From Cornus controversa (lineage: Eukaryota; Streptophyta; Magnoliopsida; Cornales; Cornaceae), in NCBI GenBank assembly GCA_026545225.1, contig CM048845.1, forward strand, positions 103,598,033-103,662,032: a stretch of DNA of 64,000 bases, in the 5' to 3' direction. Shown here piece by piece: positions 1 to 12,195 of the stretch; positions within the stretch are counted from its first letter, which is position 1; each line of letters opens with the position of its first letter. Position numbers and translations under genes: made by a program. Below the pieces are notes generated by a model, which was not told where the DNA came from, made no database searches, and worked only from the letters and a program-made list of their open reading frames with translations.

Positions 1-119
1 ATAAACACTTTGAAGTAACCAAAAAAAAAGAGAAGAAGAAAAACTAAATAAGGCCAGAAGGTTAAGAGGGTGTTATCAACGAATAGAAATGATGGATCTG
101 CCATTATTAATTGAAAAAA

Positions 120-668
120 TGAAAAATGGTTAATTTCACAAAACCCCTTGAACTATGTGTTTTTCATATTTGTCAAAAAAAAGTTTGAACTAAAAAAAAT
201 AAATGAAAAAATCAAATAAGCCATTTCATTAGGACGACATTAAAAACGAATGGAAATGACGGATCTTCCTTTCTGTATTGAAAAAGAAAAAATCAGAAAT
301 TGCGAAAACACAAGAAAGCCAAATTCATATAGTTTCAGATGAATTTATTTATTAATATGAAGTTGATGTCTACTTTGACCTTTCAGTTAATAAATCACAA
401 CAATGATATATTATTTCACCCATAGCCAAAAAGAAACAAAAAAGAAAGAAACAGGCATCCTTTCTAGGTTTACTTCAAAACCCCTCCTGAACAATGTGTT
501 TTTTTTTTTTGGCGAACAATAAAGGGATTATGATGTCTCTGATACTTTTTAAATGGCAAATTGACGGCAAGGGGGATTTTGAGTCTAAATTCAATAGTCC
601 AGGTGTTTAAGTGGGTAGCATGAAGAGAAATTATAGTTCATGGGGGGTTTTGTGATATTAGCCCATTT
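120..668. repeat. Foldback (inverted-repeat) element
   Basis: The left end (about 128-160) contains a run like TTTCACAAAACCCCTTGAAC. The right end (about 630-662) contains its approximate reverse complement, with ATAGTTCATGGGG followed by GGTTTTGTGA. This is the layout of a short non-autonomous DNA transposon or foldback element. I could not define a target-site duplication, so the superfamily is open. Confidence 0.4.
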
Positions 669-1973
669 TGAAAATTCAAGTGAAGTTATAATGTTGCATG
701 TGGAATGTAGAGTTAAGCATTCAAGTAACTGTTTCGACTTTAAAATGTTCTCTTATGGCTTAGTAAGTTTTTATTAACTAAGATAAAATTAGAGCCTAAT
801 ACATATCTGAAACCAAGCTTTTTTAAAGATCAGGGATAAACGTGCCAGAAATAGAACTATATCAAAAACAATTTAAGTTTTAAGGACATCAGGTTAATTT
901 TTTTTTTTTTTTAAAAACTCATTTGGTTTAAGCTGAGGTTGTTAGATTCAAGAGCCTAAAGAACCTATTTTATTCTAGCCAAATATGTATTTATGCAACC
1001 ACCTCATACAAGTCGAGATTTAGTCAGCATATTTAAAATGTCAAGAAAAGTAATATTTTAGCCCCCACGTCCTAAAAGAAACAAAATCATTAATTTGTGA
1101 CTTGTGAGTAATTCTTATGCCTATTCACATCCTAGTTATTTTGAGATTAAACTTAGTTTATAAAAAATAATCTAACACAATTTACTGAAATCAAATAAGT
1201 TTAATTCAGCTCTCAAATTTGATTGGCCTGAATTCAACTGAAGGTGTTTTTTTCCCTGTTTCCCCTTATATGTGTTTTGTTGTATTATGCTTGATATTTA
1301 TTTTTTGAATTAATATTTTTGTTATTTTGAATATTAACAGGTATGACCCTTCATGTACAAGTGACATGAACCCTAATTGTATTCCATCCCTAGCTTATAT
1401 GTTGGCATATTTTATGGTTCATTAAAAGTATCAAACCTTGTATAGAAAGAGAAAGTCATATGTTGTGGGATATCTGGATGTATCATTCACTAGATATGTC
1501 GAATCCCTCATTTTTTTGGAAGAATTTTGGAATTCTGCAAACATAGATTTTAAAATTTCAGCTATCCTGAATCCTGAAATCTGTGTAGGTCCTGTAGGAA
1601 GAACACTATGAATCTGGTGAAATCAAAGAAATTAAACTTACATTCTTGAAAAGGACTCTTAACGGAATTTATAATTCATTATATGAATGACTTTAGGCTT
1701 AGTGGCTTACAATTTGCATCATGGAAATAAAAAAGATGATCTTCACTGCAATTTTTCAAACTCGTGATGCCAATACAATATCTCTTATAGGCCCTAGTTT
1801 CTTCTGTTTTTGTTTTCTTTTGCATGGTTGTGCTTAAATGCAGATTCTGTATCATGCATGTACATAAATTATATGTAGCATCCTTTTTTTCGTTTCCCTC
1901 TTTGAGTGGCACTTTTAAACTGTGTGTAGCATGTGTTTCTGGTCTGCTTTTTGACTGGCTTTTGCATCTTGTT

Positions 1974-2024
1974 ACTCTCTCTCTCTCTCGCTCTCGCGCA
2001 CACAAAGAGAGAGAGAGAGAGAGA
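1974..2024. repeat. CT/GA compound microsatellite hairpin
   Basis: A (CT)n run is followed by a short CGC/CACA spacer and a (GA)n run, so the two arms are complementary and could fold back. It lies in intron sequence. Confidence 0.9.
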
Positions 2025-2466
2025 TGCGTAAGTGCACATGTGGTGCTTGTGGCATTGTGTAACCTCTGGTTAATTTTGTTACATTTGACCAACAAAGCTG
2101 CTAATTTTGTCAAAAAAACTGATATAACAATGACTAGCACATTATATTATTGTATTAGGTTTAAGTTATAATTTTCCCTATTGTGCTTAAATTCTGGTGT
2201 CATGCAGAATCCCAAATATCTATGTTTTCTACAGGCCTTCTATTTTTTGTTATTTGTTTTCATCTTGCTGACTTTATATATATATATATATATTTAAAAA
2301 AGCTTAATTCTAGTTGTTTCCTGCTGAAAGAAGTATCATCATGATGTTATCTTTCAATTTAAGTTTGTACTTCATAACTTGATCACACATATGTTTCGAA
2401 TTATATGGTACTAGTAATTTGATTCTTTATTTATTTTTCCTTTTTTTTTACTGGTCTTCATAACAG

Positions 2467-5400
2467 AGGTTAATATTCGATAAACCTGAAGAGGGAGTAA
2501 GGAAAATAGTTCTAGCCACTAACATGGCTGAGACAAGTATCACCATTAATGATGTGGTTTTTGTGGTTGACTGTGGAAAAGCGAAAGAGACATCATATGA
2601 TGCACTGAACAACACTCCATGTTTGCTTCCTACCTGGATCTCAAAGGCTTCTGCTCGGCAGGTATGACTATGCTGATTGACATTTGCTGTTTTAGATAGC
2701 CTATAGAATGATATTTGGTGTACATTCACTATTGGGATATCAGTATTGGCTTTTACTAGTTTGATGAGTCCTTTAGATTTACATGATTTTGGGGTTTATC
2801 GCATGGATTAGTGGCACTAATTTCTCCTCCATTTAGTAGAGAAGAGGAAGAGCTGGTCGTGTTCAACCAGGCGAGTGCTTCCATCTCTATCCCAGATGTG
2901 TGTATGACACTTTTGCTGATTATCAGTTGCCAGAACTCTTAAGAACGCCCTTACAGTCTCTATGTTTGCAAATTAAAAGTTTACAACTTGGGAGTATCTC
3001 AGAGTTCCTATCTAGGGCCCTGCAGCCGCCAGAACCTCTGTCAGTAAGTTTCAATCATAGCCTGCTTGTCGTCCTTGGACACATTCATGGAATGCAGACA
3101 GAATATAATATCTGTGTTTTCACTTTAACTTTATATTCATTAAAATTTTCATGTTTTAGTTAAGGCAACTTATCTTGTTTCATTAGTATAATCTATATGC
3201 AGATATTCCTAGCAGTTATTTAGATAACATTTGCCTTGCAGGTTCAGAATGCTATTGAATATTTGAAGATTATTGGGGCTTTAGATGAGAATGAAAATCT
3301 TACGGTGCTAGGCAAGGATATATATATTTTGTTGTCCATTTTCTTCTCATCATTTTCATCTTTCTAACATGTTTGAGGGATGTTTGCTTTGCAGGGCGCC
3401 ATTTATCAATGCTTCCAGTTGAGCCCAAACTTGGGAAAATGCTCATATTAGGGGCTATTTTCAACTGCCTAGATCCAGTAATGACTGTTGTTTCTGGTCT
3501 TAGTGTCAGAGATCCCTTCTTGATGCCATTTGACAAGAAGGATGTAAGTAGCTCATTATTTCTAGTTGCAGATGATGTTTTTTTTTTTTGCTTCTATGTG
3601 CTTTTCTTTTTATTTTTATTTTTGAACTATTGTACTAACTTGTCCTGAATAGGAATGTAACATTGATATATCTTTAGCTTTTTGTTGTAGATGTGAATAA
3701 AAAATTGCTCAATTTTTAACAAGTCAGGTCCATAAGCCCTCATTTTGGTTGACAGATTGAAATTGAATAGTACAAGCTAAGACTGAATTCTCAATGCTTT
3801 ATTTCTTCTCTAGAGTGATAGCTAATACCTATTTTAAATAGAGTTGTGGACATTCAATAACCTTTAAAAGTAGATTATATAAGTAAGATATTGACTTTTT
3901 CCTGACTAGGAGGTAGCTTGTCTTATGTGCAAAGATTGTAAGGTCACACTCAAGCCTCATCCCTTATTTTATGTTCATGGATTTTCTGAATCGAGTTCTA
4001 AATACTAGGCTGACCTTTCTCTGCTTCAAAGAGTGTCTATTTTGATAGATAGAGATGAAGGAACTAAACAATAAGAACATAGTAGCAAAGGAATGGTCTT
4101 CTCTGTAGCCTACTCTATCTATGAAGGCTATGAAGGAATTCGTTCATAAAAGAGCATAATATCACTGCATGTGTTGACAATTTTAATATATATATATATA
4201 TATTAAATGCACTCAAGATTGGGCACAAAGGTTGTAAATCCAAAATTTCAAAGTGAAGGGAGAGGAGAGCTAGTGATTTCAATAACTTAGATGTATCAAG
4301 AGTAAGGATCTAAGAGTATTAATTAAAGAAGAAAAAATTAGAGAAAGGTGGAGAGATTACTTAAAGAGGTTGTTAAATGAAAATCATGTAGGAAACTTAG
4401 GTTAAAAAGAATATGATAACCTTAGGAATTTTAGAGAAAATAGTTATCTTGAAAAATTATGGTGCTTTTGAGGTAAAAATTGCATTGAGGAAGATGAAAA
4501 CATGGAGGGCTTTAGGACTAGATGACATCCATTGAGGTTTGCTAGTATTTCTGCGATGATGGTATGTACGTCTTGGCTGACAAAATTGTTGATAAAACAG
4601 TAATAACTAAGAAAATGCACAATGAGTGGCACATAAATATTTTTAGTACCAATATTTAAAAATAAGGGAGATATTAAAAGCTGTACAAAAGTATCATGGT
4701 ATCAAAATTTTAAGTTGCACAATGAAACTTTGGAAGAAAGCTATTGAACAATGACTAAAAGTTAAAGACAATAAAGTACATCAATGGACAATTGGGAAGG
4801 TCAATGAATGGAGCTATATATTTACTGAGGAGACTAAAAAAAGATATAGAGAGAAAAAGAGAGATCTTCATACGATATTTATTTTCTTTTAATAAAATAG
4901 AGAAAGCCTATAATAATAGGTGGGTTGTGGTAAAAAAAGGAGTCAGTAGATTTATATATCTAATGAAGAAGAGTATGATGAAACTATGACCATAGTATGG
5001 GTAACTGTGGGAAAACATGTGAATTTCCAAATACTACAGGCATAAGGATTAGCATTGAGGCTGTATCTTTTTGCCTTAGTGTGGAAATAAAATACTTTAC
5101 TGGTCTAACTCTGCCTGGGTGGCTTTGGGTCTTAATTTCTAAGCCCTAGGTCAAGGTTTCAAGTCTGTTAGAGAGAAGAAAGAAAAAAAAATACATTAAT
5201 GAAGTTTGATGGTGAATGCTAAAACTGAATATATATAATGTAACTTTAGCAAAACTAGATATACAAGCGGGGATGTAAGTGAAATTTGAGGGTCAAGATA
5301 TTTCAAAAATCAAACATTTTCTCTACTTGAAGCTATGTCTGAGTTAAACTTGGAGATGGAAGTCTTCTATTGTTTCTCTTGCTTTGCTAGTAAAATGCTT

Positions 5401-8400
5401 TGATTGTGCTAGTGCCTCATATAATCGCTTTATTTGTTTATTTTGATTCTGATTGTATCTACACCCTTTTTTTGGGTTGATAACAAAATAATAGAGTACT
5501 CAACACGAGTATTTGGCCTTGCAAGGTGGTCCTTGCTGATTCACACGGAATTTGCACATGCGCCATGCTATTATTGAAAATGAGGGAGAAATTTGAGAAC
5601 TAAAGGACGATGGGTTAAATTGGAGGAATGACGTATACCTCTAAATTTGAGATGTAAATTCTATAGAACATAAATTCTATAGATTACTTTAAAGAACATA
5701 ATGTTGGCTGGTTAAAAAACAACATATTCATAAAATGAACATGACTGAAATGCAAATGTTGATATAGATGTTGCCATATTGGTAAGACTATGGATAAATT
5801 AGAAATAAAACCATTTAAAAAATGGTTAAAGTAGCGCCAATTGAAGATAAAATGAAAAAAAAATTGACTTAGAGGGTTTATCATGTTTAGGGAAAACCAA
5901 TGGTTGTGCTAGTAAGAATAACTGATGCGGTCCATATTGAGGGTAATGGTAGGGCAAAGCAAAGACTGATTTATGGGTTTAGTTAGCTGATAGCACGTGG
6001 TTTGAATTAGGATTTGGCCCTAGATAGGGTAGAATGACGGGATAGGATTCATGTAGCTAATCCCAAATCCCAAATAGTTGGGAAATAAGCTTTGTTGAGT
6101 TGGATTGAGTTGTTTAATGGCAATGCAATTCTAGCGTTCATTAAAAATATTTGCATGGGTCGTTTATCAATTGCAATTACATGTTGAGTCCTTATGCTTG
6201 CGTATTGCAATGTGTAATTGTGTGTGATATTGTCTATAATATTTACAAATAGATCACTCATCATCAGAAGATTAATGCTTTGTTTGGTTGGAGGGATGGA
6301 AAAATGGATGGAAGGGAGAGGGATGGATGAGGCATCCCTAGGGAAGGGACGGTGTCTCCCTCACTTCTTCTTTGGTTGAATGTAAGGGATGGTAGATAAG
6401 ATGGATGGGGTGACACATTTTTTGGTTTGGTTGGAAGGAAGGAATGGAGAGTTTTTATATATTTTTTCCAATATACCCTTGTTATATTGTTGTTTACGTG
6501 TGAGACATTTTAGTAGGGTTTAACAAGTGATTATATAAATAATTGAAGGTTAAAATTGGTATTACATATTTATAAGGTAGTTTTTCTTTCTTTCCCTCCT
6601 CTCTTCCGCCCAATTTTGGATGGATAAAAAAACATGGGTTAGGAGGGATGCTCCTTGCATCCTCCTCCTCTTCCCTTCCTTCCAACCAAACAAGGAAAGC
6701 TTCTTCTATCCCTTCTCTCTTCCATCCTTCCTCAATCCTTCCTTCCCAACCAAATAAAGGAATCATTAACTTTTTTAACCCTATTTGAAACTCACACACC
6801 CACTTTGCCCCTAAAGGGACTTGAACCCTAAACCTTTTACTTTGGAAGGTGAAAAAGTACGATCAGGCTATAGCCCTCGGTGAATCATTGACTTGCTTTG
6901 AAAAGAATAAGGAAATATTAAAAAAAAAGTAGATCGGGAAATTTGTAGTAAGATCCCCGAACAAGAATTTAAATCTAATATATACAATATTTTCATGTTA
7001 GATTCAGGTGAAAACAGGGAAAGAAACGAAAAGTGTTACAATCCTACTGATTATTTTGCAAGATTGGAAAGCTTTTTCAAAAGCTCCATAGTTTTTTTTT
7101 CCACATCGAAGATCCACAGTTAAATCCTGTGTTTTTTTTTTCTTTTTGAATTTGTAAATTTAAGTTTGGAGGCTGTTTATTGGTCGAGAAACTCGTTTCA
7201 AAGAAAGAAATGAGAAATATTGGAAGTTAAAGGCTCATACAATTGTGGCCAAAACAATGATGTTCACTGCTTGTCATGGCTGTTGCAGCCCGTTGTGGCT
7301 GAGTCGTATCGGGTTAGTTGCGATTTCCAGACTCACCACGATATCTTGCAGACTTGGTTGTGGTGTAGTCTGATATGACTTGACTGAGTCACAGCAGGTT
7401 TGAAAATCATGTCTGAACTGGACATTGATAAAAGAGTTCATGAATTTAATGAAAGTAGAGAAAATTCAAACAAGCTCAATTCACATGACCACCATTAGGC
7501 AGTGGATAAAGCACTGCTTAGTTGTACAGTATATATTGGCATTGAACTTCAACTCTGTGCTTCAGTTACATGCATCTCATTTAGTAATTGCCAATATGCC
7601 ATTCAGTCTCCCTCTCCCTTGCCTCTTTCTTCAATCTGCTGGATTGACACCCAGCATTGGTTCTGTCCCTTCTTAGGTTCTTCATCTAATGTGGATTATG
7701 ATGTAACTCGTGTTAGCATTCTTCAAAAGAGAGTTTATTCAGGCAGGAATCTACCTTAGGCCATGCCCCCACTGGATCTGGATTTTTTTGTATTTCCATT
7801 ATATACCCATATTTTTATTAAAATTCTAAGATTGCCCCCACTAAATTATTTATAATACTTACATTGTATATACTTGCCCCCATTGAAGTTTTAGGTCATA
7901 AAAAAAGACTAATCAATTCTCTCTCTCTTACCATATCATTGGTAGAGTGACGTTCACTCAACTTTTTTATTATTTTAGTTTTGCATGTATGTTTTAGTGA
8001 TTGTATAAATGCTCCTACAAAATTATGAAAATATCTTTGGTCTAAAAATCCAACACAAAAACAAGAGAGAGAAGGGAGAAAGAAGTATGTTTACGCTACT
8101 TAGTGACTAGGTTCATATAATTAGCTTTGTGTTTCTTGTTTGTAATTTTTTTTTATACAAGAAAACATACCATGGCGGAGGCACATTTAATTATAAATAT
8201 TAAGAGAAGTATATTTAATGACATTGAAAATGAGATACAACATTTCCAAAAGGACCGAAACTCATTGAATACAATTATTAAATGCATTGAATAAAAATAT
8301 TATCAATTAACATGTACATATTTGTATTTATTATCTAGGTTAATTTTTTTTAATCTTATTATCATTCAACGCCGCCCCCACTGAAAAAAATTTCTGGGTC

Positions 8401-11400
8401 CGTCACTGAGTTTATTTGATTGTTTTGAGAGAGAGAGTGACGGGGAACGAGATGCGATTCACACACACGAGTTGCCTGTGTTTCAATGTTACTTTTGGAG
8501 AAGAGGAAAAGAGAAATAGAATTAAGAATTTTTGTATATTAGGGCTTCACAATTATGTTTTTTGTTATTTTTGGTAATGTTTGGATTTTAAGGTTATTTT
8601 GGTATTTTCATATTTTAGGGTTTAGTAGGGTTTGCTTAACATTTTTGCCTGTCTAAAGGCTCATATGTAATCAGACATTTTCAGCTATTTTCAGCTTTGA
8701 GAATTGAATTATTTTTGTGAGTTTGTGAACTCTCTCTGTATCTCTCTCCTCTTTGTCTTGCTATTCTCAATCCCTTAGTCTCTCTAGCCTATCTCTTTCA
8801 ATCTATCTTCTCACCTCCTTCGTCTATCTTCTCATCTCTTTCTTCTAGCCTCATCTCATCTTCTCATTCTCATCCCCTACTTCCATTCTGGTTCTAAATT
8901 AAAGTTACAACAAGCCTACCCATCCTGCATCACGGAGAGAGATAAGAAGTAAAATAGAATGGAAAGAGGGAGGGAATAGAAAGGAGGAAGACAGAGAAGA
9001 TATAACAGAGAGATGAGTAGAGAAACAGAGAAACAATTAGAAGGAGAAAGAGAGTAAAGGTCTTCCAATTAAATCTGTAATTCATTCACTCAATATCATC
9101 ATATCATATCATGAAAAGGAAAGTTCCAGTCCTATATATAACCTTGCTAAGGGGGTTAGATTGAAGTAACTTACTAGGTAAGAAGCAAGAAGGTGACAAA
9201 TAGCTACTTACGAGTAGGTGACAAGCAGTAGGTAAAAAGCAAGCTGGTGACAATCTACTAACAAACAAGCGGTGTTAAGTAGCTTTCAGGTAGTTACCTC
9301 TTTAGAAGGTTACCTTGAGACCAGGAAACTAAAATTTTGATATTATTACTAAGTAATGGGAAAAGCTCATATGAAGCTGTTAAATCTGCTTTTCTTTTGA
9401 GTCCTGATGGTATCCTTAAATAATTTCTCAATTTCGTTAACATCATATTACCTTCCCATACTGTGTAAAACCTTTAGTTTGTGGGGCTTTATATCTCTAA
9501 TCATGTTTAACAACCAAATTGTTTGGATTGGCCTTTTGTCCTTTCCAATCCTTCTATATTTTGTTGACAAGGTTCTCACTATAAAGGTTAAAAATGTTCT
9601 CTTTTTCACTTTTTGCAGCTTGCAGAGTCTGCAAAGGCCCAGTTCTCTGCACGTGACTACAGTGACCATCTTGCTCTTGTCCGGGCTTATGAGGGTTGGA
9701 GAGATGCTGAAAGGAAGCAATCTGGTTATGAATACTGTTGGAGAAATTTCCTTTCTGCACAAACCCTAAAAGCCATTGATTCCCTTCGGAAGCAGTTCTT
9801 TTGTTTGCTAAAGGACACTGGTCTGGTCGATAACAATATAGAAACTTGCAACACATGGAGTCATGATGAGCATCTTATCCGGGCAGTTATCTGTGCGGGT
9901 CTGTTCCCTGGAATATGCTCTGTTGTGGTGAGTGATAAATATGTTTAAATTTTCTTGTGTGTTCTTTTCCCTTCCAAGCATTTACTGGTATTCTTTTTAA
10001 ATTTTCCTTGTTGCCATCTGCTCTTGCATCATTCTTTTATTGCTAATTTTATTTGATCTATTAGTCACTTCAACCTAGGGTACAACTTCGGATCATCCCA
10101 AGAATTGGACCAACTAAACCTAAAGGAGCAAGGTTGGTTTGGCCTTTTAGGTCGACTGTTGTGGTCCTGGTCTTTAAAATGGAATCTGATAAAGCTGATT
10201 GGTTATGGGTTGAGTTGTAGCTTAAACAACTGAACCTAAAATGGACTTTATAAACTTTAGCATATTCTATTATCTATGAGTAACACGTTGGCACATTCAT
10301 ATTATGGTTTCAGGTCTAATCTTCTACTGTAGTCTGCCTCCACATTCAATCATGTGTAGAATATAAACTTAAAGATCATTTCTCAGTTCTGGTTTTGGAT
10401 CTTGGGTTTCTCAAGCAAAGACTTTATCTCATGTAATATTTGCAATCTTGCAAGGGTTTTGAACTTTCTGTATTATTTTGCACAGGACGAGTTTTTACCT
10501 TTTTATCTGAATGTTTGGGTAGTATTTAGATATTTTGTTTCTTTAGTATGGACGCGCTGACAGAATGGTATGTTTACAGAAAAAAGAAAAGTCAATAGCT
10601 TTGAAAACAATGGAGGATGGTCCTGTACTTCTGTACTCAGTAAGTTCCATCTTTTATTGCTGCAGTGCTCCATGAATAATTTTTGTAACATTTCTTTCTT
10701 TTTGAAACAGGCATGAAATTGAGATCTTAGATTTCTATTTTAATATGGATTGCATTTTCCTTTTCTTTTTCATCCCAGAATTCTGTAAATGCACAAGAAC
10801 TTAGAATTCCATATCCATGGCTAGTTTTCAATGAAAAGGTGAAAGTGAATTCAGTGTTTCTCCGTGATTCAACAGCTGTATCTGATTCTGTGGTTCTCTT
10901 ATTCGGAGGAAAAATTTCTAGAGGGGGCCTAGTAAGTTTATTAGTAATTGTACTCATTGTTTCTTAAGATACCAACAATGTTCTCTTCAAATTCATTCTT
11001 ATTCCACCAATTTTTTCTTGGAATCATTGCTTTATAATAGGATGGACAGTTGAAAATGTTGGGAGGATACTTGGAGTTTTTCATGAAACCTGCCTTAGCA
11101 GGCACATATCTAAGCTTAAAGGGAGAGCTTGAGGAACTAATTCAAAAGAAGGCAAGTATCACTGATATATAACAGCTGCGAATTTGTTGTTTAAGGCTTT
11201 AAGGTTGTTGAATTATTAGTTCTTTTAGATTTTTCTGTCATGTTACGGGCTAGTTTTTGAAGTTGAACTCTCTGAGACACAGAGGCACAGGAACCCACTG
11301 ACATGCACATGCTTACCACCAAATAGTTCTTTCTTTTCTTGATGTGGTACTTTTTATGGCAGCTCCTTAATCCCAAGTTGGAGATTCACAACCATAATGA

Positions 11401-11827
11401 GCTTCTATCGGCCGTAAGATTGCTGGTCTCAGAAGATCAATGTGATGGTAGATTTGTCTTTGGTCGCAAGGTGCTTGCACCTCCAGAAAAGGCACCAAAC
11501 GTCTTGAAAAGTGGTAGTGGAGGCGGTGGTGATAATTCCAAGAGTCAACTGCAAACATTGCTTGCAAGGGCAGGACATGGAGCACCCACCTACAAGACAA
11601 AAGAACTGAAAAAGAACAAGTTCCGTACCACTGTGATCTTCAATGGGCTCAACTTTGTCGGTCAGCCTTGCAGCAGTAAGAGACACGCAGAAAAGGATGC
11701 AGCCGCCGAGGCTCTTCAGTGGTTGACGGGTGAGTCTCAATCATCCCATGACACAATTGACCATATGTCTTTGATTCTAAAAAAGAACAAAAAGAAACAT
11801 CAAATTCATGGTTCTAAGTCGAGATAG
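2467..11827 (+). CDS. DExH1: DExH/DEAH-box RNA helicase, DExH1 type (3' part, nine exons)
   Basis: Exons: 2467-2661, 2840-3043, 3242-3311, 3395-3543, 9619-9927, 10580-10639, 10779-10931, 11041-11151, 11363-11827. They join in frame to 571 residues plus TAG. Motif V ([13 protein letters not shown]) is at visible residues 15-27. Motif VI (QRRGRAGR) is at 65-72 and spans the first junction. Winged-helix and ratchet (HA2) sequence follows, then an OB-fold region ([20 protein letters not shown]), then a C-terminal dsRNA-binding domain at about 478-538 ([17 protein letters not shown] to [13 protein letters not shown]). The tail is lysine-rich. The order and wording match plant DExH1 proteins (Arabidopsis At2g35920 type) as I remember them. 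The family unwinds RNA using NTP hydrolysis. The DEAH motif and the rest of domain 1 are outside the window. Two introns use GC donors and one intron is 6,075 bp long. No break is seen, and the gene looks functional. Confidence 0.93.
3312..3394 (+). other. GC-AG intron (visible intron 3)
   Basis: The upstream exon ends CTAG and the intron starts GCAAGG, with the acceptor TTTGCAG at 3394. Only this join keeps the family sequence [14 protein letters not shown] in frame. The nearest GT (3305) would shift the frame. The intron is 83 nt long. Confidence 0.88.
4250..6117 (+). mobile_element. Degenerate L1-type LINE fragment
   Basis: Translated pieces match the plant L1-like reverse transcriptase and 3' region. 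Near 4460-4540 is the VKIALRKMK...GLDDIP block. Near 4790-4980 is [13 protein letters not shown] followed by [19 protein letters not shown]. Near 5815-5870 is [10 protein letters not shown]. The 3' end near 6060-6115 reads as the usual 'ADP...LG' region and ends in TTGAGTTGGATTGAGTTGTT. It is 5'-truncated. It has many frame breaks and stops. The part that should lie at 5080-5690 (the YADD region) is not recognisable, so that segment is probably deleted or replaced. It sits in the same orientation as the host gene. Confidence 0.72.
6262..6774. mobile_element. MITE with G/A-rich terminal inverted repeats
   Basis: The left end reads TTAATGCTTTGTTTGGTTGG. The right end (about 6748-6772) is its approximate complement, CCCAACCAAATAAAGG followed by ATCATTAA. 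The inner arms GGATGGAAGG and CTTCCATCC are also complementary. The TGTTTGGTTGG terminus is seen in several plant MITE families, some flanked by TTA/TAA. The superfamily (PIF/Harbinger or hAT) is undecided. Confidence 0.55.
11152..11362 (+). other. GC-AG intron (visible intron 8)
   Basis: The exon ends AAGAAG and the intron begins GCAAGT, the optimal GC-donor consensus. The acceptor is ATGGCAG at 11362. Joining here gives ELIQKK followed by LLNPKLEI in frame, as expected for the family. Using the GT at 11156 would add four bases and break the frame. Confidence 0.88.
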
Positions 11828-12195
11828 GCGCCTTTTAGAAGAGAGACCCTAGAATGACATTATTCTTTGCTTGGGAAGAAGATTTCCTGGTTCAGATTGA
11901 GATTCTTGTTGGACTTGAATGTGGAAGGATCTTTCTGGTTGGGAATTTTCGACCAGCTGAAAATTCACAGTTCAAATGTTGTATGATACATCTGGTTCTT
12001 CTGAACTTGTATTCTTGAAGTGCGGGGAATGACACACTTAAAAGACAAACCAGAGTTTCTACATACCACAACAGAATTAACAGAAAATTTTTGTCCGACA
12101 ATGATGCCCACCCGTTTCAGCTCAAGTATCAAGTCTGATTCAAACGAAATACTGCATCAGGTGGCAATCATTACTTCTGTATCATATTGCTATTA
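11828..12195 (+). other. Helicase 3' untranslated and downstream region
   Basis: This is sequence from the TAG stop to the point where homology with the second MATE unit begins. It has no open coding region with a recognisable domain. The 3' UTR probably ends within it or shortly after. No single poly(A) signal stands out. Confidence 0.5.

Larger units (their letters stand above)
1..2466 (+). other. Upstream intron of the helicase gene (partial)
   Basis: No exon can be supported here. The first recognisable helicase exon begins after a CAG acceptor at 2464-2466 and opens inside helicase domain 2, so the exons for the ATP-binding half must lie before the window. The stretch is AT-rich and holds a foldback repeat (about 120-668), a CT/GA microsatellite hairpin (1974-2024) and a TA run near 2274-2292. 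The two overlapping ORFs around 1679-2171 on opposite strands are driven by the microsatellite and have no recognisable domain. Confidence 0.6.
3544..9618 (+). other. 6-kb helicase intron rich in repeats
   Basis: The donor GTAAGT at 3544 and acceptor TTTTTGCAG at 9618 join FDKKD to [14 protein letters not shown] in phase 0. The intron holds a decayed LINE (4250-6117), an inverted-repeat MITE (6262-6774) and low-complexity CT/GA tracts (about 8430-9060). A possible DNA-transposon remnant spans about 7755-8415, with GCCCCCACTG-type motifs near both ends. At about 9176-9290 there is a run of imperfect short repeats built on AGGTGACAA and AAGCAAG. I see no other coding sequence. Confidence 0.75.

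Noticed and set aside
1679-2171. Two overlapping ORFs of 153 and 115 codons on opposite strands
   Set aside because: Both depend on the CT/GA microsatellite (SLSLSL, RERERE), have no domain, and lie in helicase intron or upstream sequence.
7425-7759. Short ORFs in the large helicase intron
   Set aside because: They are intronic and overlapping in two frames, with no recognised domain or splice context.
9448-9856. Minus-strand ORFs opposite helicase exon 5
   Set aside because: They are shadows of the real + strand exon 9619-9927.
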